64,000 nt of DNA from contig NZ_JH815198.1 in NCBI RefSeq assembly GCF_000296445.1, positions 1,055,114-1,119,113 on the forward strand. Direction: 5' to 3'. The translations under genes and the position numbers were made by a program. Source of the stretch: Slackia piriformis YIT 12062 (GTDB lineage Bacteria > Actinomycetota > Coriobacteriia > Coriobacteriales > Eggerthellaceae). Of this stretch, positions 29,476 through 38,726 are shown one piece after another. Position 1 is the first letter of the stretch. Every line of letters starts with the position of its first letter. The notes under the pieces are model-generated. The model ran no database searches and was not told the DNA's origin. It saw only the letters and a program-made list of their open reading frames with translations.

Positions 29476-29982
29476 TTATTCAGCAGCTTCCTCTGCCTCT
29501 TCGGCAGCCTCGGCAGCAGCGGCCTCGGCGGCAGCCTTTGCCTTTGCCTCATGAGCAGCAGCCTCGGCCTTCAGGGTAGCCTCGCGGCGGACTGCCTTCT
29601 CCTTGGCAGCAGCCTCGTAAGCAGCCTGACGCTCGGCCTTCTTGGCAGCCTTCTTGGTGCCGCCCTTCGCGACCGGCATCTTCTTCTCGCGCTTAGGAGC
29701 AGCGGCGATGTCTTCTGCGGTCACGACGGTGTTGGCAAGAGCCATGACGCCGCTCTTGCGGTTGGCGGCCTGGTTCTTGTGGATGACGCCCTTGGAAACA
29801 GCCTTGTCGAGCAGGCGGCATGCATGCTGAGCGGCAACGTAAGCCTTGACGCCGTCTTTGGCTGCAACAGCCTCGCGGACCGCGCGGACGGCGGTCTTCA
29901 GCTCGGACTTGACTGCGCGGTTGCGCATGCGAGCTTTCTCGGCGGTCAGGATACGCTTCTTCTGACTTTTAATGTTTGCCAC
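29476..29982 (-). CDS. rpsT: 30S ribosomal protein S20 with a long C-terminal extension
   Basis: S20 binds 16S rRNA early in 30S assembly. The start is a GTG at 29982 with GGAGGAAAG upstream. Residues 1-87 are ordinary S20 ([43 protein letters not shown]). The remaining 80 residues are an extension rich in Ala, Glu and Lys, ending [12 protein letters not shown]. Total length is 168 against a normal 85-90. The extension keeps in frame to a clean stop, so it is not a sequencing slip. Its charge pattern suggests a flexible or coiled tail outside the ribosome core. Confidence 0.95.
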   Translation of the reverse strand: MANIKSQKKRILTAEKARMRNRAVKSELKTAVRAVREAVAAKDGVKAYVAAQHACRLLDKAVSKGVIHKNQAANRKSGVMALANTVVTAEDIAAAPKREKKMPVAKGGTKKAAKKAERQAAYEAAAKEKAVRREATLKAEAAAHEAKAKAAAEAAAAEAAEEAEEAAE

Positions 29983-30150
29983 AGTTCTTTCCTCCAGTTG
30001 CATTGGGGTGTAACGAGCAGACGAACCTGTTCGCTTCGCGGCCTTTTTGCCGCATGCTTGCACGTATGTACGCCCTCATCGGCAGCACCGAATCACCGGG
30101 CGCGACGGGCATGTGGACAAGGCCCGCATGGCGCACAAGCGACGATATAC

Positions 30151-30177
30151 TTTATATGAAACAACTCCCCACGTCAA
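30151..30177 (-). promoter_or_regulatory. likely promoter of rpsT
   Basis: TTGACG and TATAAA are 15 bases apart on the minus strand (alternative -10 hexamers give 16-17). They are followed by about 170 bases to the rpsT start. Confidence 0.4.
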
Positions 30178-30219
30178 AGGGAAGTTTTGCAATTAGAGGA
30201 AATTCCCAGATATTCTGCA

Positions 30220-31191
30220 TCAGGCACGAAACGTATCGAGCAGCCACCGAAGAAACGTCTCATCCGGATCCGATCCGGTTTTCATCATACGCTCGCATTC
30301 GCGAACGCTTGAGAACGCATGGCGCAGCTCGGAGGGTTTCCATCGCCTAGCCCAGCCCATGTGGTTTTTCACGCGCCACTCGGGCACTTTCAACTGGGTC
30401 GCAAGGGCTTTCGTCCCGCTTTGCCCGCGGGCCGCGAGCGAATGCGCCGTCACAAGCTCGCGCAAGCGCGTCGCGCACATGCCGACGAGCGCATAAGGAG
30501 ACGCGCTGTCCATCTTCGACAGAAGGTCTACACAAAGCCGCATGTCGCGGGCGGCAAAAGCGTCCACAAACTCCCACGGCTTCACCTCGGCGGTGCGGCT
30601 CACCATGGCATCGACCTCGGCTACGCCAAGGGGCCGTCCTCCCGCCGTATGGGAGAGGGCGAGCTTTTTCAGCTCGGCATCCAGATGAACCGTATTCTCC
30701 CCTACCAGCTCGATCAAGTGCTGCGCCGCCGCGTCGTCGAGAGTGATACCGTGCGTGACCGCCATGGCGCGAACGGTCTTGGGAAGCTCGTATTTCTTCA
30801 TCGGCGCGCAGTCGATAACCGCCTTCTTGCCCACGGCGGCAACAGCCTTGTACAGGCGTGTATTCTTCGCGAGCTTACGAGCCACAAGGCACAGCACCGT
30901 GCTTGGTGACGGCTCGGAAAGATACGTCACCAAGGCTTCGGCGTCGGATTTCTTCAGGGCGTCGGCCGCATGGACCACCACGAGGCGGACATCGCTCGCG
31001 AAGGGGACGGTATTGCAGGCAGAGACGATGTCATCGCCCGAGGCCGATTCCCCGTGGAAGACGTCGTGGTTGAAATCGATATCCCCCAATTTCGCAATGC
31101 GGGCATGAAGACGCTTCAGCACGGTCTCGCGCTTGAGTTCATCTTCTCCGTTGATGAGGTATGCGGGCAAAAGAGCATTAGTATCAGTCAT
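30220..31191 (-). CDS. holA: DNA polymerase III delta subunit
   Basis: HolA opens and loads the beta clamp. The 323-residue protein starts at ATG 31191 (a GTG two codons upstream is an alternative). It shows the delta-specific YLINGEDELKRETVL near residue 10, the loader-fold block SDVRLVVVHAADALKKSD, and the C-terminal collar region. It follows comEC by 24 bases, a very common gene order (comEC-holA-rpsT). Confidence 0.93.
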   Translation of the reverse strand: MTDTNALLPAYLINGEDELKRETVLKRLHARIAKLGDIDFNHDVFHGESASGDDIVSACNTVPFASDVRLVVVHAADALKKSDAEALVTYLSEPSPSTVLCLVARKLAKNTRLYKAVAAVGKKAVIDCAPMKKYELPKTVRAMAVTHGITLDDAAAQHLIELVGENTVHLDAELKKLALSHTAGGRPLGVAEVDAMVSRTAEVKPWEFVDAFAARDMRLCVDLLSKMDSASPYALVGMCATRLRELVTAHSLAARGQSGTKALATQLKVPEWRVKNHMGWARRWKPSELRHAFSSVRECERMMKTGSDPDETFLRWLLDTFRA

Positions 31192-31215
31192 AGGCACAGT
31201 ATAGCGCAGGTCGCC

Positions 31216-33465
31216 TCAGGGCTTCTGAGCGAACACCGAAACCCTATCGCCCTCGAACCGACAGGTTACGTCCCCCTGCGTGTCGGTGCGAAACACCCTT
31301 GCGCCTGATTCTTCGAATTCGCTCAAAGCCTCCTTGGAAGGATGCCCGTACCGGTTGCCTTTGCCTGCGCTTATAAGCACGACCTGAGCTCCGGTTCTTT
31401 CCGCAAATCCTTCGTCGACCCCGGCCTTGCTTCCATGATGGCCCGCCTTGAACACCTCCACCGCACCGATACGCGCCTCGTCCATCATCGAACGTACCTG
31501 GGCGGCCTCGGCATCGCCCGTCAAAAGGACGCTCGATTCGGGGCTGCCGTCCGCCTGGGCGTCAAACGACACCAAAAGGCAGAGGCTGTCCGCATTGCCT
31601 CCTTCCTCCTCGAACGAATACGGCCAGACGACCGTGCACGTGAATTTCCCCACGCGCACCGTATCGCCCACGCTCACGCTCCGCACGCGCCCGTCCCCTA
31701 CGGCATCTCGAGCAGCCGACAACAGCTGCACGCAGTCGTCGCAGCCGCAGACGAAGGTTTCGGAGGAAAGCAGCACGTCTCCAACGATATTCGCGGACAA
31801 AACGCCGAGGCAGCCGCAGTGGTCGTCGTCATGATGACTGATAGCGACGCCGTCAAGAGACGAAACCCCGTGCCGCGCAAGCGCCGAGAGCAGCTTCTGC
31901 TCCTGGTTTCCCGTATCCACCAGCAAGCTCGCTCCTTCGCTTCGTATCAAAAACGCATCCCCCTGCCCCACATCAAGCATCACCACCTCGTCTTTCGCCG
32001 CATACGGCACCACCGCCAGATACGCAACGCCCCCGGCAAGCACGAAGCACAGTCCCAAGCGCAGCGCCTTCGCACTTGGATCGGGCCACCGCGCCCACAA
32101 AAACCCCGCAACGCACGCGACGACGAAACCGACTGCAAGCATATCCCCTGCAACGGGAATGCAAGACCAGGAAAGCCGCGCGGCCGCTTCGGCCCCGGCG
32201 CAAAAAACATCGGCTCCGCGCGCGAGAATGGCAAGCGCCGCCGACCCCGCAGCGGGCGCAACCGCATGCAGCCCAAGAGCAAGAAGCCCTCCCGTAAGAA
32301 ATACCGTGAACACCGGAGCGGCAATCAGATTGGCAAGCGGGGAAAGAAGAGGAAGACGAGAAAAGACCGCCACCGTTGCCGGCAATATGGGAAGGCTCGC
32401 CGCAAACGTGAGGGCAAACGCATCGCAAAGCGCACGGACACGCCCCGAGCACAGCTTCTCCATCCAGAAGGAGAACAAAGGGGAGAAAACGATCACCCCG
32501 AGCGTCGATGCAGCAGAGAGGAAAAACGAAAGCGACAGGGCATTTTCGGGATGAAGCGCGATGAGCACGCATACGCACGCCCCCAACGCCGACAACGCAT
32601 GCGAGCGCCTCTTCGCCCAAATGGAAAGAACGACCACCGAAGCCATGACCGCGGCGCGAAGCACGGGGGCCGAAAGGCCCGTGAAGACCGCATAGAAGGC
32701 ATAGAAGAAGCACAGTGTCAGAGAAAGAAGCCTTTTCGAACAGCCGAGGCGCGTGAGCAAGGCCGACACCAAAACCGCAACGACCGAAAGGTGCGAGCCG
32801 GAAACCGCCACGATATGAGCGAGCCCGAGCACCTTCATGTCCTCGTACAGGCCGTCCTCTTCGAGGTTCAACCTGTCTCCCGCGGTCAGGGCTCGAAGCA
32901 GAGCGGAGCCCTTTCCTTCGATGGAGTCGAAGGCGGCGCAGGCCTTCTTTCTCAGGCCGGAAAGAATGGCAAGAGGACCCTGGTCAGGGGCGAGGGCAAC
33001 ATCATCCAGCCGAGCAGACGCCACAACCCCCTGCTGCGCATAGCGCATGTCGGACGCATCCGAGAAATCGGAAAACGACGCCTGCGCCGTCACCCTTTCC
33101 CGCGCCATGAATCGCTCGGATCCTTCGTAGAGAATGCGCACATCGTAAGATCTCCCCGCATGATAGATGCGAGCCAGCGCGCTGAATCCGAAATCGCCTT
33201 GCCGCGCATCCTCCAGCAGCTCGAATTCGTAAACACCTGACTGAAGAGAATCGGGAATGCGCGATTGTCCAGGATGGTAGGTGACGAAAAACAACGCCGC
33301 GGCAACGGCCCAAACCACGAGGGCGCAGCCGAGAGTCAGAGGAAACGACGGACGAGCGGGAATGCTCGGCGCCCTCGAGACAACGGCTCCTTCGGACGTA
33401 CTGCCAGCATCGCCCTTTCCGACGCGATCATATTCGACGGCGCCCTCGTCGAGCATGCGCATCAT
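31216..33465 (-). CDS. comEC: DNA internalisation protein ComEC/Rec2
   Basis: ComEC is the membrane channel for single-stranded DNA uptake. The 749-residue protein has an N-terminal DUF4131-like region (about 40-190), the multi-spanning Competence domain (about 200-480, with HIVAVSGSHLSVVA), and a C-terminal metallo-beta-lactamase domain with SHHDDDHCG and GHHGSKAG. It starts inside the comEA stop (ATGA overlap). Full length and domains suggest that it is functional. Confidence 0.95.
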   Translation of the reverse strand: MMRMLDEGAVEYDRVGKGDAGSTSEGAVVSRAPSIPARPSFPLTLGCALVVWAVAAALFFVTYHPGQSRIPDSLQSGVYEFELLEDARQGDFGFSALARIYHAGRSYDVRILYEGSERFMARERVTAQASFSDFSDASDMRYAQQGVVASARLDDVALAPDQGPLAILSGLRKKACAAFDSIEGKGSALLRALTAGDRLNLEEDGLYEDMKVLGLAHIVAVSGSHLSVVAVLVSALLTRLGCSKRLLSLTLCFFYAFYAVFTGLSAPVLRAAVMASVVVLSIWAKRRSHALSALGACVCVLIALHPENALSLSFFLSAASTLGVIVFSPLFSFWMEKLCSGRVRALCDAFALTFAASLPILPATVAVFSRLPLLSPLANLIAAPVFTVFLTGGLLALGLHAVAPAAGSAALAILARGADVFCAGAEAAARLSWSCIPVAGDMLAVGFVVACVAGFLWARWPDPSAKALRLGLCFVLAGGVAYLAVVPYAAKDEVVMLDVGQGDAFLIRSEGASLLVDTGNQEQKLLSALARHGVSSLDGVAISHHDDDHCGCLGVLSANIVGDVLLSSETFVCGCDDCVQLLSAARDAVGDGRVRSVSVGDTVRVGKFTCTVVWPYSFEEEGGNADSLCLLVSFDAQADGSPESSVLLTGDAEAAQVRSMMDEARIGAVEVFKAGHHGSKAGVDEGFAERTGAQVVLISAGKGNRYGHPSKEALSEFEESGARVFRTDTQGDVTCRFEGDRVSVFAQKP

Positions 33466-34211
33466 ACGCAGATGCTCCCTTTGAGCTTTTCGTACTTCTT
33501 CTCGCCTATGCCGCTTACGCGCTGGATATCTTCGATCGAGGCGAACGGCCCGTTCGCCTCGCGTTCATCGAGAATGGCTTGAGCGGTTGCCGGCCCGACG
33601 CCAGGCAGAGAATCAAGCGCTTCGAGACCCGCCGTGTTGATGTTGACAAGACCGCCTGCACCGGAAGAACCCTGCGCGCCGGCGTCGGAAGAACCCGATG
33701 AAGGGGAAGACGAACTCGGCGATGCTTCGAATTCTTCGACGGTGAGGACAAAGATTTGCTCGCCATCCGACACTTTGCGTGCGAGGTTAACGGATTCCTG
33801 AGAAGCTTCGGCAGCAAAACCGCCCGCAGCTTCCACAGCATCGCGCACCCGAGCTCCTTCTTCGAGCTCATACACGCCCGGAGATGCGACGGCGCCGGAA
33901 ACATGAACCGCCAACGTCGGCAAAACGGCAGAATCCTGATCGGCGCCCGAGCGCTGCGACGGCTCCGAAGAAGGCGCCGCTTGGCCCTCTTCGGAGGCAT
34001 CCGCGCCCTCCTTCGCTTCAAAGGAGCCTTCGGCGTCTTCGGATGCTACCACCTCGAACGTGGGAGACTTCCCCGAAAAAGACACGAAACCCGCCGCTAC
34101 GCCCGCAAGCGCCGCGATAAGCAAAACGCCGGCACCAACCAGCGCCGGCGTGGGAATATGCGAGATATGAAGCCTTGATTTCAAGTTGTACGCAGAGCGA
34201 GAAAACGGCAT
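33462..34211 (-). CDS. comEA: competence protein ComEA
   Basis: ComEA binds double-stranded DNA outside the membrane. I start it at the ATG at 34211, where AAAGGA lies 8 bases upstream (249 residues). After a short cytoplasmic part it has one membrane segment (about 25-45), an acidic Ser-rich linker (50-100), an SLBB-like domain (about 103-150, VHVSGAVASPGVYEL), and a C-terminal helix-hairpin-helix pair (LVNINTAGLEALDSLPGVGPATAQAI). The stop overlaps the comEC start. Confidence 0.95.
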   Translation of the reverse strand: MPFSRSAYNLKSRLHISHIPTPALVGAGVLLIAALAGVAAGFVSFSGKSPTFEVVASEDAEGSFEAKEGADASEEGQAAPSSEPSQRSGADQDSAVLPTLAVHVSGAVASPGVYELEEGARVRDAVEAAGGFAAEASQESVNLARKVSDGEQIFVLTVEEFEASPSSSSPSSGSSDAGAQGSSGAGGLVNINTAGLEALDSLPGVGPATAQAILDEREANGPFASIEDIQRVSGIGEKKYEKLKGSICV

Positions 34212-34371
34212 GGCGAACATCCTTTGCACGACGGGAAACCTGTCCCCATCGTGCCAAAGCGACCTTTTCGAAACCTTGCCTCGCCACCGCGCCTTTTCTT
34301 GCTCGAATCAGCGTAGGCACCGTGCAAGATTCATACGGCCTTCCTCGTGCGCACCGCGCATACAGCCGCGC

Positions 34372-35667
34372 CTACCCGAACAGCACCGTTCCTTGCGAGA
34401 CTGCAGCGTCGGCATCAGCGACCCTTGAGCTGGATTGCGCCTGCTCGGCGGCACGGGCCGCATCGCGAACGCGGTATGACGAAGGGCAGCGGTATTCGTG
34501 CAGCTCGAGATTCTCCATGATCTCTTCTATCCACTCCTGCCACGGCAACGCCTCTTCCGCAGCCTCGACGTCCGCGATCTTCGCATGGGTCTCGGGGCTG
34601 CGCGGCATGAACAACGTGCAGCAGTCGGGAGCAGGATTGCTCGAAATCTCGAACGTGCCAAGCTTTTGCGCATCGGCGATGATTTCAAGCTTGTCGCTGC
34701 CGATCAGCGGACGGAAGATTTGCATCTCGACCGCCGCGTTTGTCGCCGCGAGATTGTCAAGGGTCTGAGAAGCAACCTGGCCGAGGCTCTCCCCCGTCAC
34801 CAGCGCCTTCGCCCCTTCCCTACGGGCAATTCGCTCGGCGATCCTCATCATGAGACGGCGATAGATTATGATCCGCAGCGCAGGAGGAACCATCCCCGCG
34901 ATATCGCGCTGGTAATCGCCGAACGGAACCACGTATACGCGAGCTATGCCGCCGAAGCGCTCGAGAACATGGGCGATATCGTCGACCAGATATTCGGATG
35001 TCGACGCCGTCTGGGGGCGACCGGAGAAGTGAACGCCTATGCAGGTGGCCCCGCGACGAGCCATGCGCCACGCCGCCACAGGAGAATCGATGCCCGAAGA
35101 CATCAGGCACACGACCTTGCCCGCCGTTCCCACCGGCAAGCCGCCCACGCCGGGAATGCTTTGCGCGTAAATGTAGGAATGGCCCTGTACCACCTCGACG
35201 TGCACCTCCACGTCGGGATGCTTCATCTTCACCTTTTTATCGGGGTAGCGTTCACACAGATACGCCCCCACCAGCTGGTTCATCTCCATGGAGTCGATTT
35301 CGAAATCGGTGTGGTTGCGACGCGCGACCACCTTCCACGTATCGAAGGCCCCTGCTTCCGAAAGGGCCGCATCCGCCGCGGCGTACATCTGGTCGAGCTC
35401 GCGGTCGCACACAAAGCCGCACGAAACGCGCGCAACGCCGGGGACGCGCGCGATAAGGTCTGCCGCCTCGGCGATTTCCGAAGCGTCTGCGGACGCCTGG
35501 TACATGACCAGAACGCGACCGGAAATACGCGTCACCTTTTCGACGGGCGCGTCCTCGAGCAAGGAGGAGAGATTGCGCATGAGATGGCGCTCGAACGTGG
35601 AACGATTGTGGCCCTTGAGTCCCAGCTCATGATAATGAACCAGGCTGATTCGCTGAAAATGAGGCAT
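34372..35667 (-). CDS. thiI: tRNA 4-thiouridine synthase ThiI
   Basis: ThiI makes 4-thiouridine at position 8 of tRNA and can donate sulfur to thiamine synthesis. The 431-residue protein has a ferredoxin-like N-terminus, a THUMP domain (about 60-170) and the PP-loop SSGIDSPVA (190-198). EIISDAQ-like IIADAQKLGTFEISS and CCTLFMP follow. It lacks the C-terminal rhodanese domain of the E. coli protein, as in Bacillus. The last 45 residues are Ala/Ser-rich and not conserved-looking. Confidence 0.95.
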   Translation of the reverse strand: MPHFQRISLVHYHELGLKGHNRSTFERHLMRNLSSLLEDAPVEKVTRISGRVLVMYQASADASEIAEAADLIARVPGVARVSCGFVCDRELDQMYAAADAALSEAGAFDTWKVVARRNHTDFEIDSMEMNQLVGAYLCERYPDKKVKMKHPDVEVHVEVVQGHSYIYAQSIPGVGGLPVGTAGKVVCLMSSGIDSPVAAWRMARRGATCIGVHFSGRPQTASTSEYLVDDIAHVLERFGGIARVYVVPFGDYQRDIAGMVPPALRIIIYRRLMMRIAERIARREGAKALVTGESLGQVASQTLDNLAATNAAVEMQIFRPLIGSDKLEIIADAQKLGTFEISSNPAPDCCTLFMPRSPETHAKIADVEAAEEALPWQEWIEEIMENLELHEYRCPSSYRVRDAARAAEQAQSSSRVADADAAVSQGTVLFG

Positions 35668-35684
35668 GGTGCTCCCTTATATCG

Positions 35685-35713
35685 TAAAAAGGCTCGCTAG
35701 AAGCGAGCCTTTA
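35685..35713 (-). terminator. intrinsic terminator after rpoZ
   Basis: AAAGGCTCGC and GCGAGCCTTT pair perfectly around TTCTA; TTTTTACG follows on the minus strand. It lies between rpoZ and thiI and would end the gmk-rpoZ transcript. Confidence 0.85.
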
Positions 35714-35737
35714 ATAAGACACATTCACAAGCAGTGC

Positions 35738-35998
35738 TTAATGCTGAGAAATATCGATGGTCTCGGGGTCGTAGGAGACCTCGCCGCGAGCAATTTCGGA
35801 AAAAGCCATGGAAAGCGGCTTTTTGTTGTTTGCCTTGGCAATTTCGACGGCGCTGGAAAGCTGAATGGCGCGATCGCGCTGACCGCGCATCATGTCGTTG
35901 ATATCATGCGCGCGCTTCGATGCCAAAGAGCACAGAAGAAAACGGTCGTTGTCGGTGGCGTCCAACAAGACGTCAATTTTGGGATCGATGATGCTCAT
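35738..35998 (-). CDS. rpoZ: RNA polymerase omega subunit
   Basis: The 86-residue protein has the omega signature DRFLLCSLASKRAHDIND and KPLSMAFSEIARGEV. Omega helps assemble RNA polymerase. It lies 17 bases after gmk, the usual neighbour. Confidence 0.95.
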   Translation of the reverse strand: MSIIDPKIDVLLDATDNDRFLLCSLASKRAHDINDMMRGQRDRAIQLSSAVEIAKANNKKPLSMAFSEIARGEVSYDPETIDISQH

Positions 35999-36015
35999 AT
36001 AGATACGTTCCTCGT

Positions 36016-36579
36016 CTAATTCTCTGCTTGACGTTCGATATATGCCACAAGTTCATCCGTGCATACATCAAGATTGTCGTTCACGAATTGTATATCATAC
36101 TCCATTTTCCGAGAAAGCTCTAGCTCTGCATTCTTCATACGCAACTTGATGCTCTCCTCGGTTTCCGTTGCGCGACCGCGAAGCCTTCGTTCAAGCTCTT
36201 CGAGCGAAGGGGGCTCGATGAAGACCAGGTGCGCGGAAGGAACCTTTTCTTTAATCTGGAAGCCGCCCTGAACGTCTATCTCGAGAATGACCTGATCGCC
36301 TGCGGCAATATGCTCCTCGACCATAGCCCTCGGCGTGCCGTATTTATGGTCGTGCACCTGAGCCCACTCGAGAAAACCATCCCGTTCGGCCAGCGAATCA
36401 AAATCGGAATCCGACTTGAAAAGATAGTGAACGCCATCCACCTCCCCCTCGCGCGGATCGCGCGTGGTGGCTGAGATGGAAAGCCATGCATCGGGAACCC
36501 TCTCGATCACGCGAGAAACAAGCGTTCCTTTGCCAGCGCCAGATGGTCCGGACACGACGAAAAGATTCCCTGTACGCAT
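36016..36579 (-). CDS. gmk: guanylate kinase
   Basis: Gmk phosphorylates GMP to GDP. The 187-residue enzyme has the P-loop SGPSGAGKGTL, the GMP-binding STTRxPR-like SATTRDPREGEVDGVHY, and DVQGGFQIK. It is complete and sits in the mihF-gmk-rpoZ order typical of Actinobacteria. Confidence 0.97.
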   Translation of the reverse strand: MRTGNLFVVSGPSGAGKGTLVSRVIERVPDAWLSISATTRDPREGEVDGVHYLFKSDSDFDSLAERDGFLEWAQVHDHKYGTPRAMVEEHIAAGDQVILEIDVQGGFQIKEKVPSAHLVFIEPPSLEELERRLRGRATETEESIKLRMKNAELELSRKMEYDIQFVNDNLDVCTDELVAYIERQAEN

Positions 36580-36594
36580 GGATGCTCCTTTACG

Positions 36595-36903
36595 TTAGCG
36601 AAGACGATCGAGCAGAGCTGCTTCTTGACGCTCGCCAAGGCCCTTGAGGCGGCGGCTTTCGGCGATTTTCAGCTCGGCCATGATCTTCTCGGCCTTCGCC
36701 TTGCCGTAGCCGGGGAGGGTTTCGATGAGCGTGGAGACCTTCATGCGGCCAACCACGGGGTCGTCCTTCATGCCAAGGACATCCTCCAAAGACAGTTTGC
36801 CGGATTTGAGGTCGTCACGGACCTGCGCACGCTTGATACGGGCGGCCTTTGCCTTCTCCAAAGCTGCCTGACGCTCTTCAGCGCTCAATTGAGGAATTGC
36901 CAT
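36595..36903 (-). CDS. mihF: actinobacterial integration host factor (mIHF)
   Basis: This 102-residue protein starts at the ATG at 36903. It matches actinobacterial IHF, a nucleoid protein unrelated in fold to the enteric IHF: ALEKAKAARIKRAQVRDDLKSGKLSLEDVL, and a helix-two-turn-helix MKVSTLIETLPGYGKAKAEKIMAEL. It is followed closely by gmk. Upstream lies a pair of interleaved inverted repeats (36992-37035). Confidence 0.93.
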   Translation of the reverse strand: MAIPQLSAEERQAALEKAKAARIKRAQVRDDLKSGKLSLEDVLGMKDDPVVGRMKVSTLIETLPGYGKAKAEKIMAELKIAESRRLKGLGERQEAALLDRLR

Positions 36904-36991
36904 TGTATTCTCTCCTTCGATATCTGCTGCCTCTCGATGCAGCGATACGGGATAATACCACATGAGACGCACGTTTCAACAAGTCTTGCCC

Positions 36992-37035
36992 GTATTTTCA
37001 ATTACGGCGGCATTATCGTTGAAAATACCGCCGTA
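36992..37035. repeat. two interleaved inverted repeats upstream of mihF
   Basis: GTATTTTCAA (36992-37001) is the reverse complement of TTGAAAATAC (37019-37028), and TACGGCGG (37003-37010) is the reverse complement of CCGCCGTA (37028-37035). Both are perfect. The order a-b-a'-b' permits either hairpin or a pseudoknot in RNA, or two overlapping dyads in DNA. Confidence 0.8.
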
Positions 37036-37107
37036 CAAGCATCAAGGTGTGGATATTACATGACACGGCGCATGTGCGCAAGGTAACCTGCGTCCCTGGT
37101 CACACGC

Positions 37108-37818
37108 CTAAAGATCGGCAGCGATGGCATCAAAGGCGGCTGCGGGATCGTCCGCCTGCGTAATCGGGCGGCCCACCACGATATGAGAAGCGCCCGCGTC
37201 AAAGGCGGCCTTCGGCGTGGCAACGCGGCTCTGGTCGCCCAGCGCAGCGCCGACAGGACGCACACCCGGAGTAACGATCAACGCATCAGGGCCCAGCAGC
37301 TCGCGCAGCATGGCGGCTTCCTGAGGCGAAGCGACGACGCCCGAAAGGCCCGCCTCTTGAGCGCAGGCAGCAAGCGCCTTCACCTGCTCGCCGACCCCAC
37401 GAGAAACACCCGTCTGAGCAAGCGTCTCTTCGTTCATGCTGGTAAGAACCGTAATGGCGAGGGTATCGGCCTCGGTGCCCGATTCGTCGACGGCAGCCTG
37501 AGCCGCCTGCATCATCGGAATGCCGCCTACGGCATGCATGGTGATCATATCGGCACCAGCTTCGACCGCGGAAGCCGCCGCGCCCTGCACCTGATGGGGG
37601 ATATCGTGGAACTTCAGGTCAAGAAAAACCTTGAAGCCCAAAAGCTTGAAGATCTCGACGATCTGCGGACCCTCTGCGTAGTACAAGGTCATGCCCACCT
37701 TGAGCCATTTTGCCTTGCCCTGGAGTTTTTTCGCAAGGTCGAGCGCCGTCTGGCGATCGCAGTCCAAAGCCACGATAACGCGGTCGGCACGCGGGGTGCT
37801 TTCGTAAGCTGCTAGCAC
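37108..37818 (-). CDS. pyrF: orotidine 5'-phosphate decarboxylase
   Basis: PyrF makes UMP from OMP. I start it at the GTG at 37818 because GGAGG lies 6 bases upstream; it overlaps the pyrD stop by 7 bases. The protein has 236 residues and the group I motifs [42 protein letters not shown] (active-site D-x-K-x-x-D), VTPGVRP and VVGRPITQA. It is the last gene of the pyr operon; pyrE is not here. Confidence 0.96.
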   Translation of the reverse strand: MLAAYESTPRADRVIVALDCDRQTALDLAKKLQGKAKWLKVGMTLYYAEGPQIVEIFKLLGFKVFLDLKFHDIPHQVQGAAASAVEAGADMITMHAVGGIPMMQAAQAAVDESGTEADTLAITVLTSMNEETLAQTGVSRGVGEQVKALAACAQEAGLSGVVASPQEAAMLRELLGPDALIVTPGVRPVGAALGDQSRVATPKAAFDAGASHIVVGRPITQADDPAAAFDAIAADL

Positions 37819-38726
37819 TGGAGTCCTCCGATCAATTCGTTGATGTCCTTGACGCCTTGACGCTCGCAATACGCGATCATGCCGTCGAGCACGTCGTTTT
37901 CTGCATGGGGATTGACGAAGTTAGCCGTGCCCACGGCAACGGCGGTGGCGCCGGCGAGCATAAATTCGATGGCGTCTTCGCCCGTAGAGATGCCGCCCAT
38001 GCCCAGAAGGGGAACCTTGACGGCCTGATGGCACTGCCACACCATCCTCAAGGCAACGGGTTTGACCGCAGGGCCCGACAAGCCGCCGACGACGCGGGCA
38101 AGCTTGGGACGGCGGCGTTCGACATCGATCGCCATGCCCAAAAGCGTGTTGATCAACGAGATGGCGTCTGCGCCGGCCGCTTCGGCGGCGCGCGCGATTT
38201 CCGTGATATCGGTCACGTTGGGAGACAGCTTCACGATCATCGGCTTGGTCGCCACTTCGCGGCAAGCGGAAACCACCGCAGTCACGCTGGGAACGTGCGT
38301 GCCGAAGGTCAGACCGCCAGCGTCGACGTTCGGGCAGCTGATGTTGATTTCGTACGCATCGGCCTGGCCGTCTTCCTCGAGAGCCTCGAGAACTTGCACG
38401 TATTCCTCGATGCTGTGGCCCGAAACGTTCACGATGGAAGGAATCCCTTGGGCCTTAATCCACGGAAGGTCCACTTCGCACAGATGCTTCACGCCGGGAT
38501 TCTGCAGACCGATGGAGTTGAGCATGCCGCTCGGCGTTTCGGCGATGCGAGGAGAGTCGTTGCCCTCCCATCCATTGAGCGAGACGCCCTTGGTGGTGAT
38601 AGCCCCCATGCGGGATACGTCGACGAAATCGGAGTATTCGCGGCCTGCGGCGAACGTGCCCGACGCGTCGGTTACGGGATTGGGCATGACGAGCCCGCCC
38701 AGATTGACCTCGAGATTCAGCGACAT
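37812..38726 (-). CDS. pyrD: dihydroorotate dehydrogenase (class 1B catalytic subunit)
   Basis: PyrDB oxidises dihydroorotate and passes electrons through PyrK to NAD+. The 304-residue protein starts at an ATG overlapping the pyrK stop (TAATG). It has [50 protein letters not shown] with the catalytic Cys near 130-137, and [19 protein letters not shown]. Presence of pyrK just upstream fixes the class as 1B. Confidence 0.96.
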   Translation of the reverse strand: MSLNLEVNLGGLVMPNPVTDASGTFAAGREYSDFVDVSRMGAITTKGVSLNGWEGNDSPRIAETPSGMLNSIGLQNPGVKHLCEVDLPWIKAQGIPSIVNVSGHSIEEYVQVLEALEEDGQADAYEINISCPNVDAGGLTFGTHVPSVTAVVSACREVATKPMIVKLSPNVTDITEIARAAEAAGADAISLINTLLGMAIDVERRRPKLARVVGGLSGPAVKPVALRMVWQCHQAVKVPLLGMGGISTGEDAIEFMLAGATAVAVGTANFVNPHAENDVLDGMIAYCERQGVKDINELIGGLQC

